Positions 43,843 to 43,846 of a DNA stretch of 43,846 nt are shown here, in pieces (the stretch's first letter is position 1; each line of letters begins with the position of its first letter). The notes below the pieces were generated by a model. That model was not told the DNA's origin. It searched no databases and worked only from the letters and a program-made list of their open reading frames with translations. Origin of the DNA: a virus; the IMG/VR virus record IMGVR_UViG_3300028364_000059, positions 1 through 43,846 of that record; one strand, 5' to 3'. Both the position numbers and the translations under genes were made by a program.

Positions 43843-43846
43843 ATGA
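43843..43846 (+). CDS. Start codon of a gene cut by the right edge
   Basis: Only ATG and one base are visible. The context ATAAACACTATGA is the module's start pattern and a promoter lies upstream, so another gene of the same type begins here. Confidence 0.5.

Noticed and set aside
1-43846. Stop-codon recoding of TAG or TGA as in some crAss-like phages
   Set aside because: Long genes such as terL, portal and tailspike run without internal TAG or TGA, and genes here end at normal TAA, TAG or TGA. The in-frame stops are limited to 39.3-40.6 kb and are mainly TAA, which fits gene decay.
1-43846. CRISPR array, tRNA genes, integrase or insertion sequence
   Set aside because: No regularly spaced repeats, cloverleaf or transposase/integrase motifs were found in either strand.

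Overview
The window looks like part of the genome of a tailed dsDNA phage (Caudoviricetes) that infects a member of the Bacteroidota, most likely a flavobacterium. It is AT-rich and densely packed. Many genes are preceded by the Bacteroidota-type promoter (TAnnTTTG around -7, often TTG/TTTG about 20 bases upstream), and start codons follow A-rich leaders rather than Shine-Dalgarno sites. No tRNA, rRNA, integrase or CRISPR array was seen. No DNA polymerase was recognised and genes are cut at both edges, so the genome continues outside the window.

Layout. Bases 1-20955 are on the minus strand. Read from right to left they run: seven small genes, large terminase, portal, acidic scaffold-like protein, major-capsid candidate, a small zinc-ribbon insert, two head-completion/neck candidates, a 659-residue structural protein, a lysis block (holin, DUF5675 protein, spanin-like protein), and tail-fibre/appendage genes. 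Around 21.0 kb divergent promoters start transcription to the right. From 21.35 to 22.30 kb there is a gene-free stretch rich in hairpins, with its own promoter and a 5' pseudoknot/terminator; it is the best candidate for a large structured non-coding RNA.

Bases 22.3-39.8 kb on the plus strand hold the DNA-metabolism arm: SF2 helicase, HNH protein, UvsX/RecA recombinase with a possible UvsY-like partner, a GroES-like co-chaperonin, a GIY-YIG endonuclease, PhoH ATPase, a DUF5664 dNTP-hydrolase-like protein, a 968-residue tailspike (out of place here), an SSB with the usual acidic tail, an HTH-metallophosphoesterase protein, a cyclic-phosphate receiver (cREC) protein, a second HNH nuclease, and many small proteins, several of them zinc-binding.

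Bases 39.2-40.8 kb are a decay zone: in-frame stop codons, an A7 slippery-site frameshift, and a truncated DinD-like gene on the opposite strand. Bases 40.9-43.8 kb are a different kind of module. Most genes have their own TATCTTTG-type promoter, and all start in an AACACTA(N)ATG context. Two intergenic spacers share a hairpin whose stems covary while loop and flanks are conserved. Between convergent promoters lies a second RNA candidate with a 10-bp inverted repeat. This module also encodes a J-domain protein.

Functionally the minus arm builds the particle and lyses the cell. The plus arm handles recombination, nucleotide and host-takeover functions. The RNA elements at 21.5-22.25, 41.2-41.6 and 42.1-42.3 kb are the least explained and most interesting signals.
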